Below are positions 11,435 to 23,279 of a DNA stretch of 64,000 nt, one piece after another. This DNA is from Hymenopus coronatus. Lineage: Eukaryota > Arthropoda > Insecta > Mantodea > Hymenopodidae. The notes under the pieces are model-generated. The model did no database searches. It saw nothing but the letters and a program-made list of their open reading frames with translations, and was not told the DNA's origin. Location: positions 105,200,501 to 105,264,500 of the forward strand of contig CM060881.1 of NCBI GenBank assembly GCA_030762935.1, given 5' to 3'. Made by a program: the position numbers and the translations under genes. How positions within the stretch are numbered: the first letter of the stretch is position 1; each line of letters opens with the position of its first letter.

Positions 11435-11840
11435 GATTTCTCTCGTAGGTAAAAGATGAATTATAGTTTGAATCCTAATTTCCTCTCGTCCCCTCTTGCA
11501 GCAATATTACCAGCAGAATAAGAGACTCAAAATATTGTAACTTTTGTTAAAGCGATCAAAATAGATAGCTTGAGCTAAACGTAACCTGAGGACACGAATT
11601 TAAACGGCCAGTGTAAAGTTATAATGCAAAATTAACATACATTGCATAGGTCACTGCATCATTTTCAAATTGGCAATGAGGTTTCTCTGTGTTTGTATCT
11701 CTATAAAAGGTAATTTTTAAATAAATATTCAATATAGTTTGATAGTTATTTCATCACTGAAGGAAATGTTTCTACCAGACGTAATATATACAGAACATGT
11801 GATATATGTCGTCTACATGACTTTTTCTAGCTGTTCCACA
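10963..11840. other. unassigned DNA with a trinucleotide microsatellite
   Basis: Apart from the (ATC)n tract at 11,394-11,434 I see no repeat. Open frames of about 70 codons on both strands at 11,004-11,289 overlap each other and show no domain. Confidence 0.45.
11394..11434. repeat. (ATC)n microsatellite
   Basis: Thirteen to fourteen uninterrupted CAT/ATC units. Confidence 0.95.
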
Positions 11841-12687
11841 AAAAATGATGTGTTCCATTCACATAACTTTCTCTACATCTCTGCCACAAATTATTGTTAA
11901 AAAGTTAATGCTTCTATTTACTTCATGCTAATCGAGAAAAAAATAGCAGAAACAGTCTTATTACTTGCTTCCTTGTAAGTTGAAGCGAAATAATATAATA
12001 CCATAGGTTAAAGTGATAGTCAAAAGCTGGTTGCTATGTGACTGAAATTCCTTTGTTTGTATGGGCACGAGTTGACACATTCCTGTATGAGAAAAGTATG
12101 TTTTTAAAGCTGAAACCAAAAATAAGGAATGTCTCAAAAACGATCAATCCACGAACTAAATTATATAACATAAATTCTGTGTTTTAATGTGCTCTACTTT
12201 TTTGTGTGTGGTAAGTTATTGTGTAACTCGTATGGTTTAGCAGTTATGAAAATTACGTAAAATTCATCCAGAATAAAGTATTCTTCAATGGATATTCCCA
12301 GATATACATATTATTTGTCAGGTAAATATCTTCAATCAAAATCGTTAAAGCCATTTTTGAGAAAATCAAAAATTTCGAAAAAGGTTCCATGTAAAGGGTA
12401 GTTGAGGGTGGGGGATATTATTGAAAATCTTCGTGTCGCATCTTTGGAAGAAACCAAACTTAAATACAAAGTTTGGTATGCAACGGTATTTTTAGTTTTT
12501 GAGCTATGCTGTCCAAGAGACACAGACACACACGCACACACATACGCACACACACGGACTTTTTTTTTGGATTCAGTGGGACCCAAAACGTGTATTTGAG
12601 GTGAAATCTCGGTATCGAATTTTTGGGTGGAAATACAATATCTACTCTAAACACTATGTACATAGTACGTGTATAGAAAGTAAAAAA
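11841..12687 (+). repeat. R1 repeat, full length, first of a direct tandem pair
   Basis: It starts at AAAAATGATGTGTTCCATTC and ends at the palindrome CTATGTACATAGTACG and GAAAGTAAAAAA. A second R1 copy, lacking its first roughly 80 bp, follows immediately in the same orientation. Confidence 0.87.
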
Positions 12688-13491
12688 CTTTGCTTATAAA
12701 TATTATTTTATATACGTCATGCTGATCAATTTAAACGTCGCCAGAATTGGTCTTATTAATCGCTTCTTTGTAAGCAGAAAAGAAATAATAGGATACAATA
12801 TGTTAAATTTATAGGTCTATTAAAAACTGGTCGCAAAGTCAAACAATTGAAATTCGGTTCTCTTTACTTGCTATGAGTAAGCAAAATTAAGCAAACAAGA
12901 GACGAAAAGAAAAATGTCTCACGTTTGAGAACAGTTAAAGGTACTTTAAAACTGACCTAATAACTCGAAATATCTCGAAAAGGGTTAAAAAATGTATATA
13001 ATGTAAACTGTGTAATTTAATGTTTTTTTTTTTGTCTATCTTTTACGGTTTTCCAGTTATAAAAAAGTCATTCAAAATAAAGACGATATACATTTCGCTA
13101 CTAATAAAAATATCTTGAAAATGACATTTTAATAAAAATCTGAGTCATTTTTTGGAAAGCCACAATTTTCGAAAAATGTCCCATGTAAAGGGCAGTTAGA
13201 GGTGGGGTACTATCTTTAAAATCGTCGTGTGGTATCCTTTGAAGATACTGAACTTAAATACCAAGTTTCATATTTAACTAACTTTTCGTTTTTGATCTAT
13301 GGTGTTCTCAGACACAGACACACAGACAGACAGATACTCACACGGACCTGTTTCTAAAAATGCTTTTTCAGGATTCAAGGTGTCTAAAAGCATGTATTTC
13401 TAGTGAAATCTCGGTATCAAATTTTGGGTGGTAAACAATACCTACTCTCTCTATTATGTACATTACACATACCTACTAGAGAAGGTAATAG
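12688..13491 (+). repeat. R1 repeat, head-truncated, second of a direct tandem pair
   Basis: It begins within the head block (ATACGTCATGCTGATCAA) directly after the preceding copy's AAAGTAAAAAA end. The order of blocks is then normal to a decayed palindrome and AGAGAAGGTAATAG. It is more diverged than its left neighbour, so the two were probably not produced by a recent duplication. Confidence 0.8.
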
Positions 13492-13811
13492 ATAAATAAT
13501 GAAATAAAATTGAGAGCATTAGGATCAATTTTCATAGGGATCATAAACTTCCAGTACATTTTATTGCATATGAATACGCCACATGCGGAGACAAGGTGCG
13601 TATTAATTTAGTATTTATGGAATTAGTACAGCAGTAATGGAAAGTATTTGTATTCATTATTTGGTAGCTATAATATGTTGAATCATAAAATTCGAGTTAT
13701 TAAAAACCTATAAGATTTATAAATATTTCACCGTGACATCACCTACAGCTCGACAACACCTGAGCTTAATATTGTCATGTGGTTCAGAACAAAGTCCCAA
13801 CGTTACTTATT

Positions 13812-14365
13812 GTTTTTACTTTCTCTATACGCACTATATACATAGTGTATAGAGAAGGTATTCCACCCTACCCAAAAATTCGATACCGAGATTTCACCGG
13901 AAATGTATGTTTTAGGGTCCCCAATATCCAAAAAAAGCATTTTCACAAAAAGGTCCATGTATGTGTGTCCGTGTGTCTGTGAACGCAATAACTCAAGACG
14001 AAAAGTTGGTAAAATACCAAACTTGGTATTTAAGTTTAGTATGTTCCAGGGATGCGACACGAAGATTTTGAGAAAAATCCCTCCACCCCAGACTACCCTT
14101 TACATGGAACGTTTTGGAAATTTTTAATCTTCTAAAAAATGGGTGTAACGATTTTGGTTAAAATGTATATTAAAGATGTTTACCTGACAAATAAAATTTA
14201 TATTTTGAATTTTCTGAGAATAGCCTCTGAAGACTACTTTATTCAGGATGAATTTTACGGAATTTTGCATAACTGCTAAACCGTAAGAGATGGACAAAAA
14301 CTTACGGCATAAAAAATGTAGAGCACGTTCGTTTTTGAGTTATCGTGTTCACGGACACACGGACA
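13812..14365 (-). repeat. R1 repeat with inverted tail
   Basis: The minus copy starts at TTTTTACTTTCTCTATACGC and the palindrome, and runs inward to GTAGAGCACG at 14,328. It then switches without spacer to a plus-oriented internal R1 block, TTCGTTTTTGAGTTATCG plus the CACGGACACACGGACA tract (14,329-14,365). The head and the GAAATAAGGG block are missing. The switch joins two non-adjacent parts of R1 in opposite orientation. Confidence 0.85.
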
Positions 14366-15429
14366 TTGAAAAATGGTCATTGAAAGCTTAGAATAGTTAT
14401 TAAACTTCCTTATAGGCTGCTTTTCCGAGGAGCATCTCATCGATAAATTCAAGGTCCAAATAAGTCATAAATATTTTACAGGATTAAAAGCCAAACTTTT
14501 AATTAAAATTTGATAACCAAGCCAATATTTACGTGCAACTAATAATAAGTATTTCTATTTATGAAAAATAACCCAAAAACCTTTGATTTTATAACCCTAT
14601 TGCTGAAATACTTTCATAGGTGTTCTGAATTTCTTATTTTTATTGAATTATAGGTATCTTGGAAAATAAAAGTGTATATTTCTTAAAGATAAGAGTTTTT
14701 TCTTAGCTTCAGATGGTCTCAAAATGTCCTTATCACATATTTAATGTTTCTCCAGATGAAAATGTGCTGTGAAATGTGAAGCATCTATGACAATACGAGA
14801 ATTTCCGCATTTTTGTTGGGCATATTGTTGTCGTGCTTCTATCGAATTGTTTCATCGAAATTCTTTCTGAGGATTTCTTTTAATGAGTGGCAGTCAAAAT
14901 AACTTAACAGTTATTGTGTGTTCTGTTGTTTTAAGAACAACATTCTGCGAACTCTAAGGTGAGAGGTATTGCATTTTTAAATGTCCGGAATTTAAAAGCT
15001 GCAGAATTTACCGTCACATAAATTAAGTGTATGGTGGTACATTATCTTTTTTGTTATAAAATGTATTTCTATATACAGAGTGGCACATATATAACATTAA
15101 TTCAGATCAAATAAATTATCAAGTGTACAAATATTATATACATAATATCACTTAATAAGTTATATGTTCAAACAAAGACAAAATTGAGATCACAGATCTA
15201 GTTTGAAGTGAATCTAGTTGCTGTTAAAAATATTACATTGCTAAAATAAAAAAAAAATTGAAATTATATGCTAGATTAATAATCGTGATGAAATACTAGA
15301 AAAGTCCAATTATGCAAATAAATGGAGCAAGAGTTGCCCAATACGTGAATCACTTTACTCCGCAATTGTGATGCCGGACACTGGAATACATGCACCACTA
15401 GATATTGTGCCCCAAAATAAGCCCTAGGG
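14366..15429. other. unassigned AT-rich DNA
   Basis: No open frame or repeat that I can support. Confidence 0.5.
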
Positions 15430-15870
15430 AGGTTTAAAATCCTAAGGATGACATCCTAAGGATGACATCCTAAGGATGAACCAAGAAGTAGGGAACGGAC
15501 AGGCTTCGAAGCGATGCAGCAGGGTATCTGGTCGCCCATAGATATCACAGTCCGGCGTAGACCATACGAATATGGAGGAACCGTTCATTGTTGAGGATGG
15601 TGTTGGTCACTACTTGATACCATTTGCTGCGTTGTAGGGTGGTGAGAACTGGGTGGTTCAAATTGCACCACACTCGACGCCAATTATACAGCGGGGCTTG
15701 CAGCACCGTCCTTGGAGACGGTAACTGGTAAAAAAAACAAAAAAAAAAAAAAACAGTATAAGTACAGCGGATCGTTGGTGGTCCATTGCATAGATTGGTA
15801 GGATAGTATACAGCCGGTTCCAGGAGCTTCTTCAATTGCGGTGCCTGCAATGACAGGCGTCAAAGATCTA
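15430..15870 (-). pseudogene. non-LTR retrotransposon C-terminal remnant
   Basis: Minus-strand frames give RSKWYQVVTNTILNNERFLH (about 15,570-15,630) and, after a frameshift near 15,555, CDIYGRPDTLLHRFEACPF (about 15,497-15,553). This matches the 3' end of LINE open reading frames, where a helical linker is followed by a CxxCGxxDTxxHxxxxC zinc-knuckle-like motif. The first Cys pair is imperfect. Upstream, the frame is interrupted by a poly-A/T run at 15,732-15,754. Stops and shifts show it is dead. The clade cannot be named. Confidence 0.6.
15439..15479. repeat. three tandem copies of a 14-mer
   Basis: The unit ATCCTAAGGATGAC is repeated three times (last copy partial). Each unit contains the palindrome ATCCTAAGGAT. 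It lies at the 3' end of the LINE remnant on the minus strand. Confidence 0.9.
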
Positions 15871-15963
15871 TTGAACAAAAGAAATGTGAGAAAATGGTGT
15901 AAGATGTATGACAAAACTCCTCCCAGACAAGCTTCATTCATCACAGAAATTGAAGAATAAATT

Positions 15964-16836
15964 GAAAAATATAATGTGTTCCATTCACACGACTTTCTCT
16001 ATATCTCTGTAACAAATTATTGTTAATAATCTTATCTTTTGTTTATTTCATGCTAATCGAGAAAAATTAGCAGAAATAGTCTTATTTCTTGCTTTATTGG
16101 TAGTAGAAGCGAAATAAGGGAGTACCATAAGTTAAAGTGAAAGCCAAAAGCTGGTTGCTATGTGGCTAATGTTCCTTTGTTTGTATGGACAGGAGTTGAC
16201 AAATTCCTATATGAGAAAACTATAAGTTTTTCAAAGCTGAAACTAAGAAAAAGGAATATCTCAAAAACGATCAACTCCACGAAAAAAATGAATATAACAT
16301 AAATTGTGTGTTTTAACGTGCTCTACATTTTGTGTGTGTTAAGTTTTTATTCATCTCTTACGGTTTAGTAGTTATGCAAAATTCATCAAGAATAAAGTAG
16401 TCTTCAGAGACTATTCCCAGAAAATTCAAAATATACATTTTATTTGTCAGGTAAATATGTTTAATATATGATATTTTAATCAAAATCGTTAGACCCATTT
16501 TTTAGAAAATCAAAATTTTCGAAAAAAGTTCCATGTAAAGGGTAGTTTGGGGTGGGCGGATTTTTCTCAAAATCTTCGTGTCGCATTCCTGGAAGATACT
16601 AAACTTAAATGCCAAATTTGGTATTTTACCGACTTTTCGTTTTTGAGTTATCGTGTTCACAGACACACGGACACACTGACACACGGACACACGGACCTTT
16701 TTCTGAAAATGCTTTTTTTGGATACAGGGGACCCTAGAACATATATTTCCGGTGTAATCTCAGTATCGAATTTTTGGTGAAGTGCAATACCTTCTCTATA
16801 CACTATGTACATAGTACGTATAGAGAAAGTAAAAAT
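15964..16836 (+). repeat. R1 repeat, full length, well preserved
   Basis: It starts at GAAAAATATAATGTGTTCC and ends with GAGAAAGTAAAAAT. The terminal palindrome is the clearest in the window (see 16,793-16,826). The CA tract contains repeated CACACGGA units at about 16,661-16,697. Confidence 0.9.
16793..16826. repeat. R1 terminal palindrome, clearest example
   Basis: Arms TCTCTATAC and GTATAGAGA (9 bp, exact complements) surround the perfect 14-bp palindrome ACTATGTACATAGT, with a two-base AC bulge on the right side. The same structure ends nearly every R1 copy that reaches its 3' end. Single-stranded DNA or RNA here would fold into a tight hairpin. Confidence 0.93.
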
Positions 16837-16974
16837 AAAATTATGCAAGACAGTCACGTATTCCAAGAATATTTTCCAAAGATTCCTCACTCTTTACCTA
16901 GTGAAACTGTGTCTGAATATTTTGGGTTGGCGGTAGCGGCTACAACATGATAAACAGACTGAGGATATATTGTT

Positions 16975-17400
16975 TGTTATTCTACCTATGGAAAAGTCAT
17001 CTATAATGAAGAGGTCTTCGGGGCTATTCCCCAAACATTTAGAATATACCTTTTATTTCTCATGTAAATATCTTTAATATGCGGCGTTTTAATCAAAATT
17101 GTCAAAGCTATTTTAAGAAAATTAACATTTTCGAAAAGTGTTTCATGTAAAGGCTTAGAGTACAGGGATTTTCCTCAATTTCTCCTAAACTTAATTACCA
17201 AGTTTGACTTTTAGCCGAAGTTTTTGAATTATTATGTTCTCAGACACACCGAAACACACATAAACCTTTTTCTAAAAAACTTCTTTTATACAAGGGACTC
17301 CAAAACGTATATATACGGTGAGGTCTCCATGTCGAATTTTTGGGTGGAGTGAAATATCTTCTCTAGCTATGTATTATCTGCTAAGTAGAAAAGTAAAAAT
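16975..17400 (+). repeat. R1 repeat, 3' half
   Basis: It begins in the middle block (AAAAGTCATCTATAATGAAG) and ends at AGAAAAGTAAAAAT. The terminal palindrome is eroded (AGCTATGTATTATCTGCT). Confidence 0.75.
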
Positions 17401-17534
17401 GGGAATTAATTTTTCTCGTATTACTGCCAGAGACAAATTGCAAGAAAATTTATCATGCTGTAGATTATCGAAGAATAAGGAGAAGCAAGGTCTCTGAATA
17501 ACCTTTTAAAAAGCAACTTGTCGTATATCATAAT

Positions 17535-18515
17535 GCGAGAGCCACACAAAAAGTGGCAGACAATTTGACATAACTAAATAATAACGAAAGTTATCAACAC
17601 AAAACTTTATTTACAAATCTATAGTACCTTACTCTAATTTTCTACAAGAGCGTCATTGCTACCAAGATATTTGTCACGTGGTGCCAGTTTTTCAACGCAT
17701 AAGAAATGTAATGGCATGTTATTTATGGACGCTTTTTAACTGCTGTGGTTCTCATCGTCCTATTCTATGTTGGGCGTGAATGACCGATTAATTTAGCTCA
17801 GAGGCCTCTCTATCAGGTTTGAGGTTCTTTTACGTGCCGTAAATCTACGACACGGGACCATCGGTTTTACTTCCTTTCCGAAGGAAGCCATGCAAAGGAA
17901 TTTTACCCACGAAAAAATCCATCGTTCTCCCGCGAACTTGCGTATATGAAGTTAGTATGGTAACCATTACATCACGGAGGGCAACTTCAACGTATGCTCT
18001 TTCACCGCTAAAGATCTGAGCCATTTTGAGGTCTTCATGGCTGGGAAATCTTTTCCATCCATTAAGTCATGTACGGTGTCCAAAATGAATCACTGGTTTT
18101 TCTGAGTTCTTTTATCATTTGCTTTCAAATCCTCCCTAACAATTGATGAACTTCCACTCCGGTCTTTTTAGTACACACTGGTTCATCCTTTATTATTCGT
18201 AAATTATGCGCCATTTCCTCACGAAGACTCATTCATTGCATTATCTCTATACACCCGCGTTATTTTCCTATAAAATTGATTGGCCGAATAGTTTGTGCAT
18301 TCAAAACACAACTAATAACTTCTTTGAAGGTAGAAAAGTATTACATTGGCATTGAAAAACTGTTACCACGTGACAAATATCTTGACAAAATTGAGATAAC
18401 GTTGACAATAAAGTAAGGTGCTATAATTTTGTGAATAAATTTTTGTGTTGATAACTTTCGCTATTATTTAATTACGCCAAATCATCTGTCGCGTACTTTT
18501 GCCTGGCATATAAAA
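17535..18515. mobile_element. non-autonomous element with long inverted arms
   Basis: The sequence at about 17,535-17,700 reappears as its reverse complement at about 18,357-18,515. The arms share blocks such as GTGTTGATAACTTTCG, CCACGTGACAAATATCTTG and TTGAAAAACTG and look roughly 75-80% alike by eye. The interior (17,996-18,340) has no open frame I recognise. An S1 SINE has inserted into the inner end of the left arm. The outer ends and any target duplication are not clear. The structure fits a MITE or fold-back type DNA transposon of unnamed family. Confidence 0.6.
17701..17985 (-). mobile_element. tRNA-derived SINE, family S1, with target duplication
   Basis: This is an S1 copy on the minus strand with head motifs GTAATGGTTACC and a weakened box B. 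The body ends in CCATAAATAA. Flanking TTCAACGCAT (17,691-17,700) and TTCAACGTAT (17,986-17,995) form a 10-bp target duplication with one mismatch. The duplication places the insertion inside the inverted-arm element. Confidence 0.8.
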
Positions 18516-18815
18516 TATATATTTAGAATGTTTGGGAATAGTCTCTGAAGTACTTTTTATTTTGAAAGACTTCTGAATGAATGTTAAATACCTAGAAACT
18601 GTAAAATATGCCTAAGGCCTACTATACAAAAAAACAGCTCTTGTTATAGTACTCATTGATTTTAATTTTCAAATTCTTAATAGTTTTCTCAAATGGAAAA
18701 TCATTCGTTTCCCTCTCTTGGATATGCAAAAAGAGAGTCAATACATAATGATTAGCTCTTAAGTTTTAACTATCACTCAAGCCTGCTGTATTCCCTTGTT
18801 TCATTATCTTTATCT
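18506..18815 (-). repeat. R1 repeat, strongly diverged
   Basis: It shows the minus-oriented blocks TTTGGGAATAGTCTCTGAAG and TTATTTTGAAAGACTTCTG, then a decayed GTATTCCCTTGTTTC block. Both ends of the family are missing. Confidence 0.5.
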
Positions 18816-20463
18816 GTGTGTGTTATCAGTGTCCTTTCTTTTTTTTTTGTTTTGTGGTACTGTTGTCGCAGCGCGCGTGCGTGTTTATGTATCTGTGTGT
18901 GTGTGCGCGCGCGTGCGTGTGTGTGCATTTCCAATGTGGTTCAGAGATATAAAACATACATGTATGTAATATTTTATACACAAGTATTTTTCGACAGCAT
19001 GTACGGTCACCCGACCCATGCGACTGTATGACGCAATTATTGTATTAGTGTAAACTTAATAAAATACTACTACTACTATTATATGGAAATATGAAATAAA
19101 GTAATTTCTTCAAATGTTAATTGTAATTATTGACATGAAAGAGATAAAAATTTTGTCAGAAATCTCCAAAACATAAATTTCTGAAAGGAGGTTATTATTA
19201 ATCTAAACTTATAACTGCCATTTTTAATTTTCCTTCTTTGTTTCATCGTTTCTCTCGACCACCATTGATATTTCTATGTACCTTCTAATTTTATGAACAG
19301 CTGTACGAGTAACAAAAAAAGGTTTTAAGTTCCTCCGCTAAATTTTATTCCGCCAATGATAGAAATTATCAGACAGGGGTCTTCGTATTTACTTCCAAAA
19401 ATAAGTAGCCGATATTTAGGGAAAATCGTTGATTTGTATTGCCGTATTGTTACTTTTCAGCAATGCAGTGGTAAACCATTTAGATTTATAGTGACCTCGT
19501 CAGGCAGTAGACCATTTGATTACCATGGCGTAAATCCTAATTTGCAACTTGTCCTACTAGAGTGACTCGATGACATAGAATGATAAATACTTGAATACGC
19601 ACCGCAGAATGCAGCTGCAGTATCACACATCTAACTTTTAGATGAATGCAAGTTCCAAACATCGGTTATACAGAGCACTGCACTTCGTGCTTGTAAGTTT
19701 CTTCCCGCATGCACACCTGACAGTTGGGATTTCTATGTCTAATCACGTTCTTCAAAGGGGCGTTATTAGGTATAAACGGTGCACTGTCTGTGATATCGTG
19801 CGGTTTTGTTTGATGATTGGTGTCGGAAACAGTAGCGGCAGTTTGGCATGCAGCTGCCTTTGCGCAGCAGCTACGCTTCCATTGGTTACAAGAGAAACGC
19901 TGTTGGACAAACACTAAATGAGATGAGTGACGTCTTCTTCTACTTTCCGCACAACTTCTGAGATTGTAACTGAGTCTAATTTCACATTGAGTCGTAGTGC
20001 AGCTGTCTCAAAACGGGTACGCTATCAGTGGTTACAAAAGGAACGCCGTTGGAAAAACACAAAACAGGATCACTAATGCCACCTCCTATCCCTAAGGAGT
20101 TTAAAAGTAGTTGAATTGTATGACTGTTCTCACAAGGAAATAATCCCTATGCTCAAGTCGTAAATACTTCAAAAGTGTCCCTGTATCATCTATGTGATAT
20201 AATAAGCCCTCGCTCCAAATATAGTCAACTGCTTTCAACTTGATGTACCTCAACTGATTTGCTAAAATTTGGTGCCCACATCTAGAGTGTGGGGATTGCA
20301 TGTCAACCCCACATTCAAGATGTCTCAATTTCGAATATGGGTAGAGTGAGTTACCCGATTAAGGTTTATTCGGAGTTGTTTCCTATCCTAAGAAGCGAAT
20401 ATCGAGCTCATTTGACCATCACTTCAACGGTTTCATCAGTTAAAGGACGTTAAACCAAGGAAA
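18816..20463. other. unassigned DNA with GT/GC microsatellite and a short direct repeat
   Basis: A GT/GCGT tract lies at about 18,866-18,926. A diverged direct repeat of about 45-50 bp links 19,865-19,920 and 20,010-20,070 (shared core TGGTTACAA then GAAACGCTGTTGGA or GAACGCCGTTGGA). Open frames of 69-91 codons at 19,356-19,917 show no recognisable domain. Confidence 0.5.
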
Positions 20464-20880
20464 AAGATAGACGAGTTCCATTTACGACTTTTCCCTAGAG
20501 ACTTTTGTTATAAAAGATCACACATTCCTTTATATACATCGTGATAATCGAGATAAACATTAGCAGAAATGGTAGTATTAGTTCGTACTAAGTAGAAAGG
20601 AAATAAGGTAATATGCTACACTAAAGTTAATCTTAAAAAGCCGGTCGCTATGTGAAACAGTTGAAATTCGGTTCACCTATCATGGCCAGCAGAAAAATAA
20701 AATAGATGAAACGAATGATGACCTCCCGTTTGAGTAAAGATTAAGTAGCTTATAATTGAAACCAATAAAAGGGAATATTTCGGAAACCTTTAACTCTAAA
20801 GACATAAATAAATTAAAAAAATGTGTATTTTAACAATAACTACCTTTTTTGGGTGTATTAAGCTTGTCAATAGCAACTTA
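20464..20880 (+). repeat. R1 repeat, 5' half, diverged
   Basis: It holds the head (GAGTTCCATTTACGACTTT), the GAAATAAGGTAATA block, the GGTCGCTATGTGAAACAG block and the GTTTGAGTAAAGATTAAGTA variant also seen at 12,930 and 46,740. It stops near the ACCTTTTTTGGGTGTATTAAG block. Confidence 0.7.
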
Positions 20881-21009
20881 TATTATCGTAAGTACGTTAA
20901 GCCCCGAGCTTGATAGTTTAACCGACCATTAGTTTAATTAGCGATAATTATTTTTTCAAACAAGCCGTGCACTGGACAGGATTTGGTTAGGTATGTAAAT
21001 GTCAATATT

Positions 21010-21165
21010 GTGTTATGTCATCACAAAATAATTTGAGATCCCTAGAGGTTTATCGGGAAACAATGTGAGGAGTTAAGTAATTCAAAGCCGCGTCGGCATG
21101 TTGCAATAATAGCTCAGTGGATAGTGATCGGGGGATTCGTGGTTCAAATTCCGGCAATGGCATTG
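21010..21165 (+). repeat. repeat with tRNA-like 3' half, family S6
   Basis: It shares about 155 bp with 46,216-46,380. A leader carries AATAATTTGAGATC and GTTTATCGGGAA or GTTTACCGGGAA. It is followed by a tRNA-like segment with box-A-like TAGCTCAGTGG and box-B-like GGTTCAAATTCC. The anticodon arm of this copy is degraded and shortened. Confidence 0.65.
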
Positions 21166-22062
21166 TATTTTTCAGTATGATGTTATCCAATAACATAACG
21201 CCATTTACACCCGAGGAAGACTGTACATATGTCGCAATTATTTGTTGTATGTGGTCATAAACACACTTGTGTTTTAAATATTACAACAACACAAGTCACT
21301 TCTATTTGGTTTTCGTTCCTACAAGACTCTAACTAGGAATCTTTTGCACAGACTATACAGATGCTTTCAGCTACAAACAGGTAAACACGTAAAATAAATC
21401 TGGAAAGGATTAGCTTTAATTGAAAAAATACTCACTGGAAAAACAATACATGTATAAGGCACAAACAGTTACAAAAAAATTATTATTTTACTTATGTCAA
21501 GCAATTTAATATTCTCATTGAGAATTATAACTCTGGCTCGTAGACAGAAAATAGCACTGGGAAATACCACACTAATAATGAAAAAAATGCGTGTTATATA
21601 GGTCTCAATTTAATCGTTTGCTTGCTTTGTTCATTTCACAGAAACACTAAAAACGACAGGAATAAAACACCCTTGCTTTGCACTTATTCAGATACCATCA
21701 TATATCAGGTGGTTCACCTGTCCCTTATTATTTTTGGAGATAGGCAACACTTCGTACTCTGAAAGTAATAAGGTCCAAATTACCATGTTTTTGACCATTT
21801 GGTTATTATGCAAATCTGGCCTGCTATTCATAGGAGACTAGACCTTAGCAGCAATAGTTACGTCTATTCCAAAAGCATGCGCTTAATGATCCTGTTACAG
21901 TACATGCCATACGTACTGCAGCGTAAATAATAATGAATGGAGGTTAAATGAACGGCTTAAGCTACAAAAGGGAGTCCACAACAGAGATCAGAAGCGGAGA
22001 GGGAGACATGTGTGACACTATACCTACAGGTTTTCACGCAGCAAGCGAGCGCAATGATTGTT

Positions 22063-22137
22063 AACTCAACTGGTTAATTTCGTGTCCCTCATCACCTCCA
22101 GCGTATCGGCGGTTCGGGTCCAACAGTCTGCATGCAC
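22063..22137 (+). ncRNA. tRNA-like sequence
   Basis: It has a box-A-like TTAACTCAACTGGTTAA and a box-B-like CGGTTCGGGTCC about 40 bases later, then TGCACTTTTTTC, a possible Pol III terminator. I cannot fold a clean cloverleaf with matched acceptor ends, so this is more likely a SINE head or tRNA pseudogene than a working tRNA. Confidence 0.35.
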
Positions 22138-23049
22138 TTTTTTCTTTTTTATGTATTATCCATCGAGGTGCAAAGTTAGTTCAGTGTTTGTCACTCTAAA
22201 ATTTTAGGTGTAAACAAAGAGATATACTAATGAAGAAATACGACAGTTCATTTTACATGTTCTGCAGTCTTCGATCCTTAGTTTTCTTTATAATTATTTT
22301 GAAAAAGAAACTTCACTAATAATTTAAATAATAAAGGAAATATTCAAAACGTATAAAGTTAATAAAACAAGTTCAAATTACTAGAACACCTAACACGTTA
22401 ACGATTGTTTTTCATATTTACAGAATGTTCTCTACAAAATGTTGGCAGCTGGAACTGTCGGTGGGTTAGCGAATACTACATGAGGACACTTTAGGTCTAG
22501 ACATACCCCATTAGATACAAATATGTAGGTTTGTCATTGCAACATCGTGCACTACTCTGAATCAACCAAGGTCATCATTTCGAACAGCTGCTGCGCTAAT
22601 AGAAAACGTTTCATCAATAAATTTCATGTCGGAAACATTTTATCTTGTAGATATTGAGAAGTTTGTTAAGCTATGGGGATTAAACCTACTTTTCTTTTCA
22701 ACTAAAAGTATTGGTGAATAACTATGTATTTAAGCACAGTTTGTGGTTGTCAGCCTAGGTATTTTGTGTATTTTTCGTTTTAGAAATACCCTGAAAATTG
22801 GTCTTGTTGTGTTGTACTATCTGAGATACCTATGCTAGTTTTAAAACATTGTAATAATATCTGCATATTTAGAAAAATATGCCTCAAATGTTCATTTTGA
22901 TTAGTATTTCTTGTAACTGGACTGATTAAGTTAGAATAAACATAAGTAAAGAGAACAACAAAAAGAAACAAATAAACAGGTTAAAAATGTTCCGATATTC
23001 CATGAGGCTTTGTGTCAAAATCTGGAAGAAAGAAAGCGGGGGGGGGGGA

Positions 23050-23150
23050 AGTTTTTTCAACGTTTTGGTAATATTCGAACTTGAATCAATCATCTTGGAA
23101 CTCAGACTTACACCGCGCGTTAATCAAATGCGCTACTGATCAGCTATAAC
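23050..23150 (-). ncRNA. tRNA-like sequence or SINE head
   Basis: On the minus strand, a box-A-like TAGCTGATCAGTAGCGC is followed by a box-B-like CAAGTTCGAATATTACC about 50 bases on. No matched acceptor stem is evident. It lies just right of a G(10) run at about 23,040. Confidence 0.35.
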
Positions 23151-23279
23151 TCGTAGCGCAAAGTCTTCGAGTAAGTGAGCTGTTATATTACGGAGTATGA
23201 ATGTTAAATTTCGCCTCGACTCGCTTTAGAAGAGATTCATGACTTAAAGTGGCCTTCTGGAAAAGGAAATGATAATGAA

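Noticed and set aside
19642..19917. 91-codon plus and 82-codon minus frames rich in Cys
   Set aside because: They overlap on opposite strands with no domain or conserved Cys spacing. Treated as chance.
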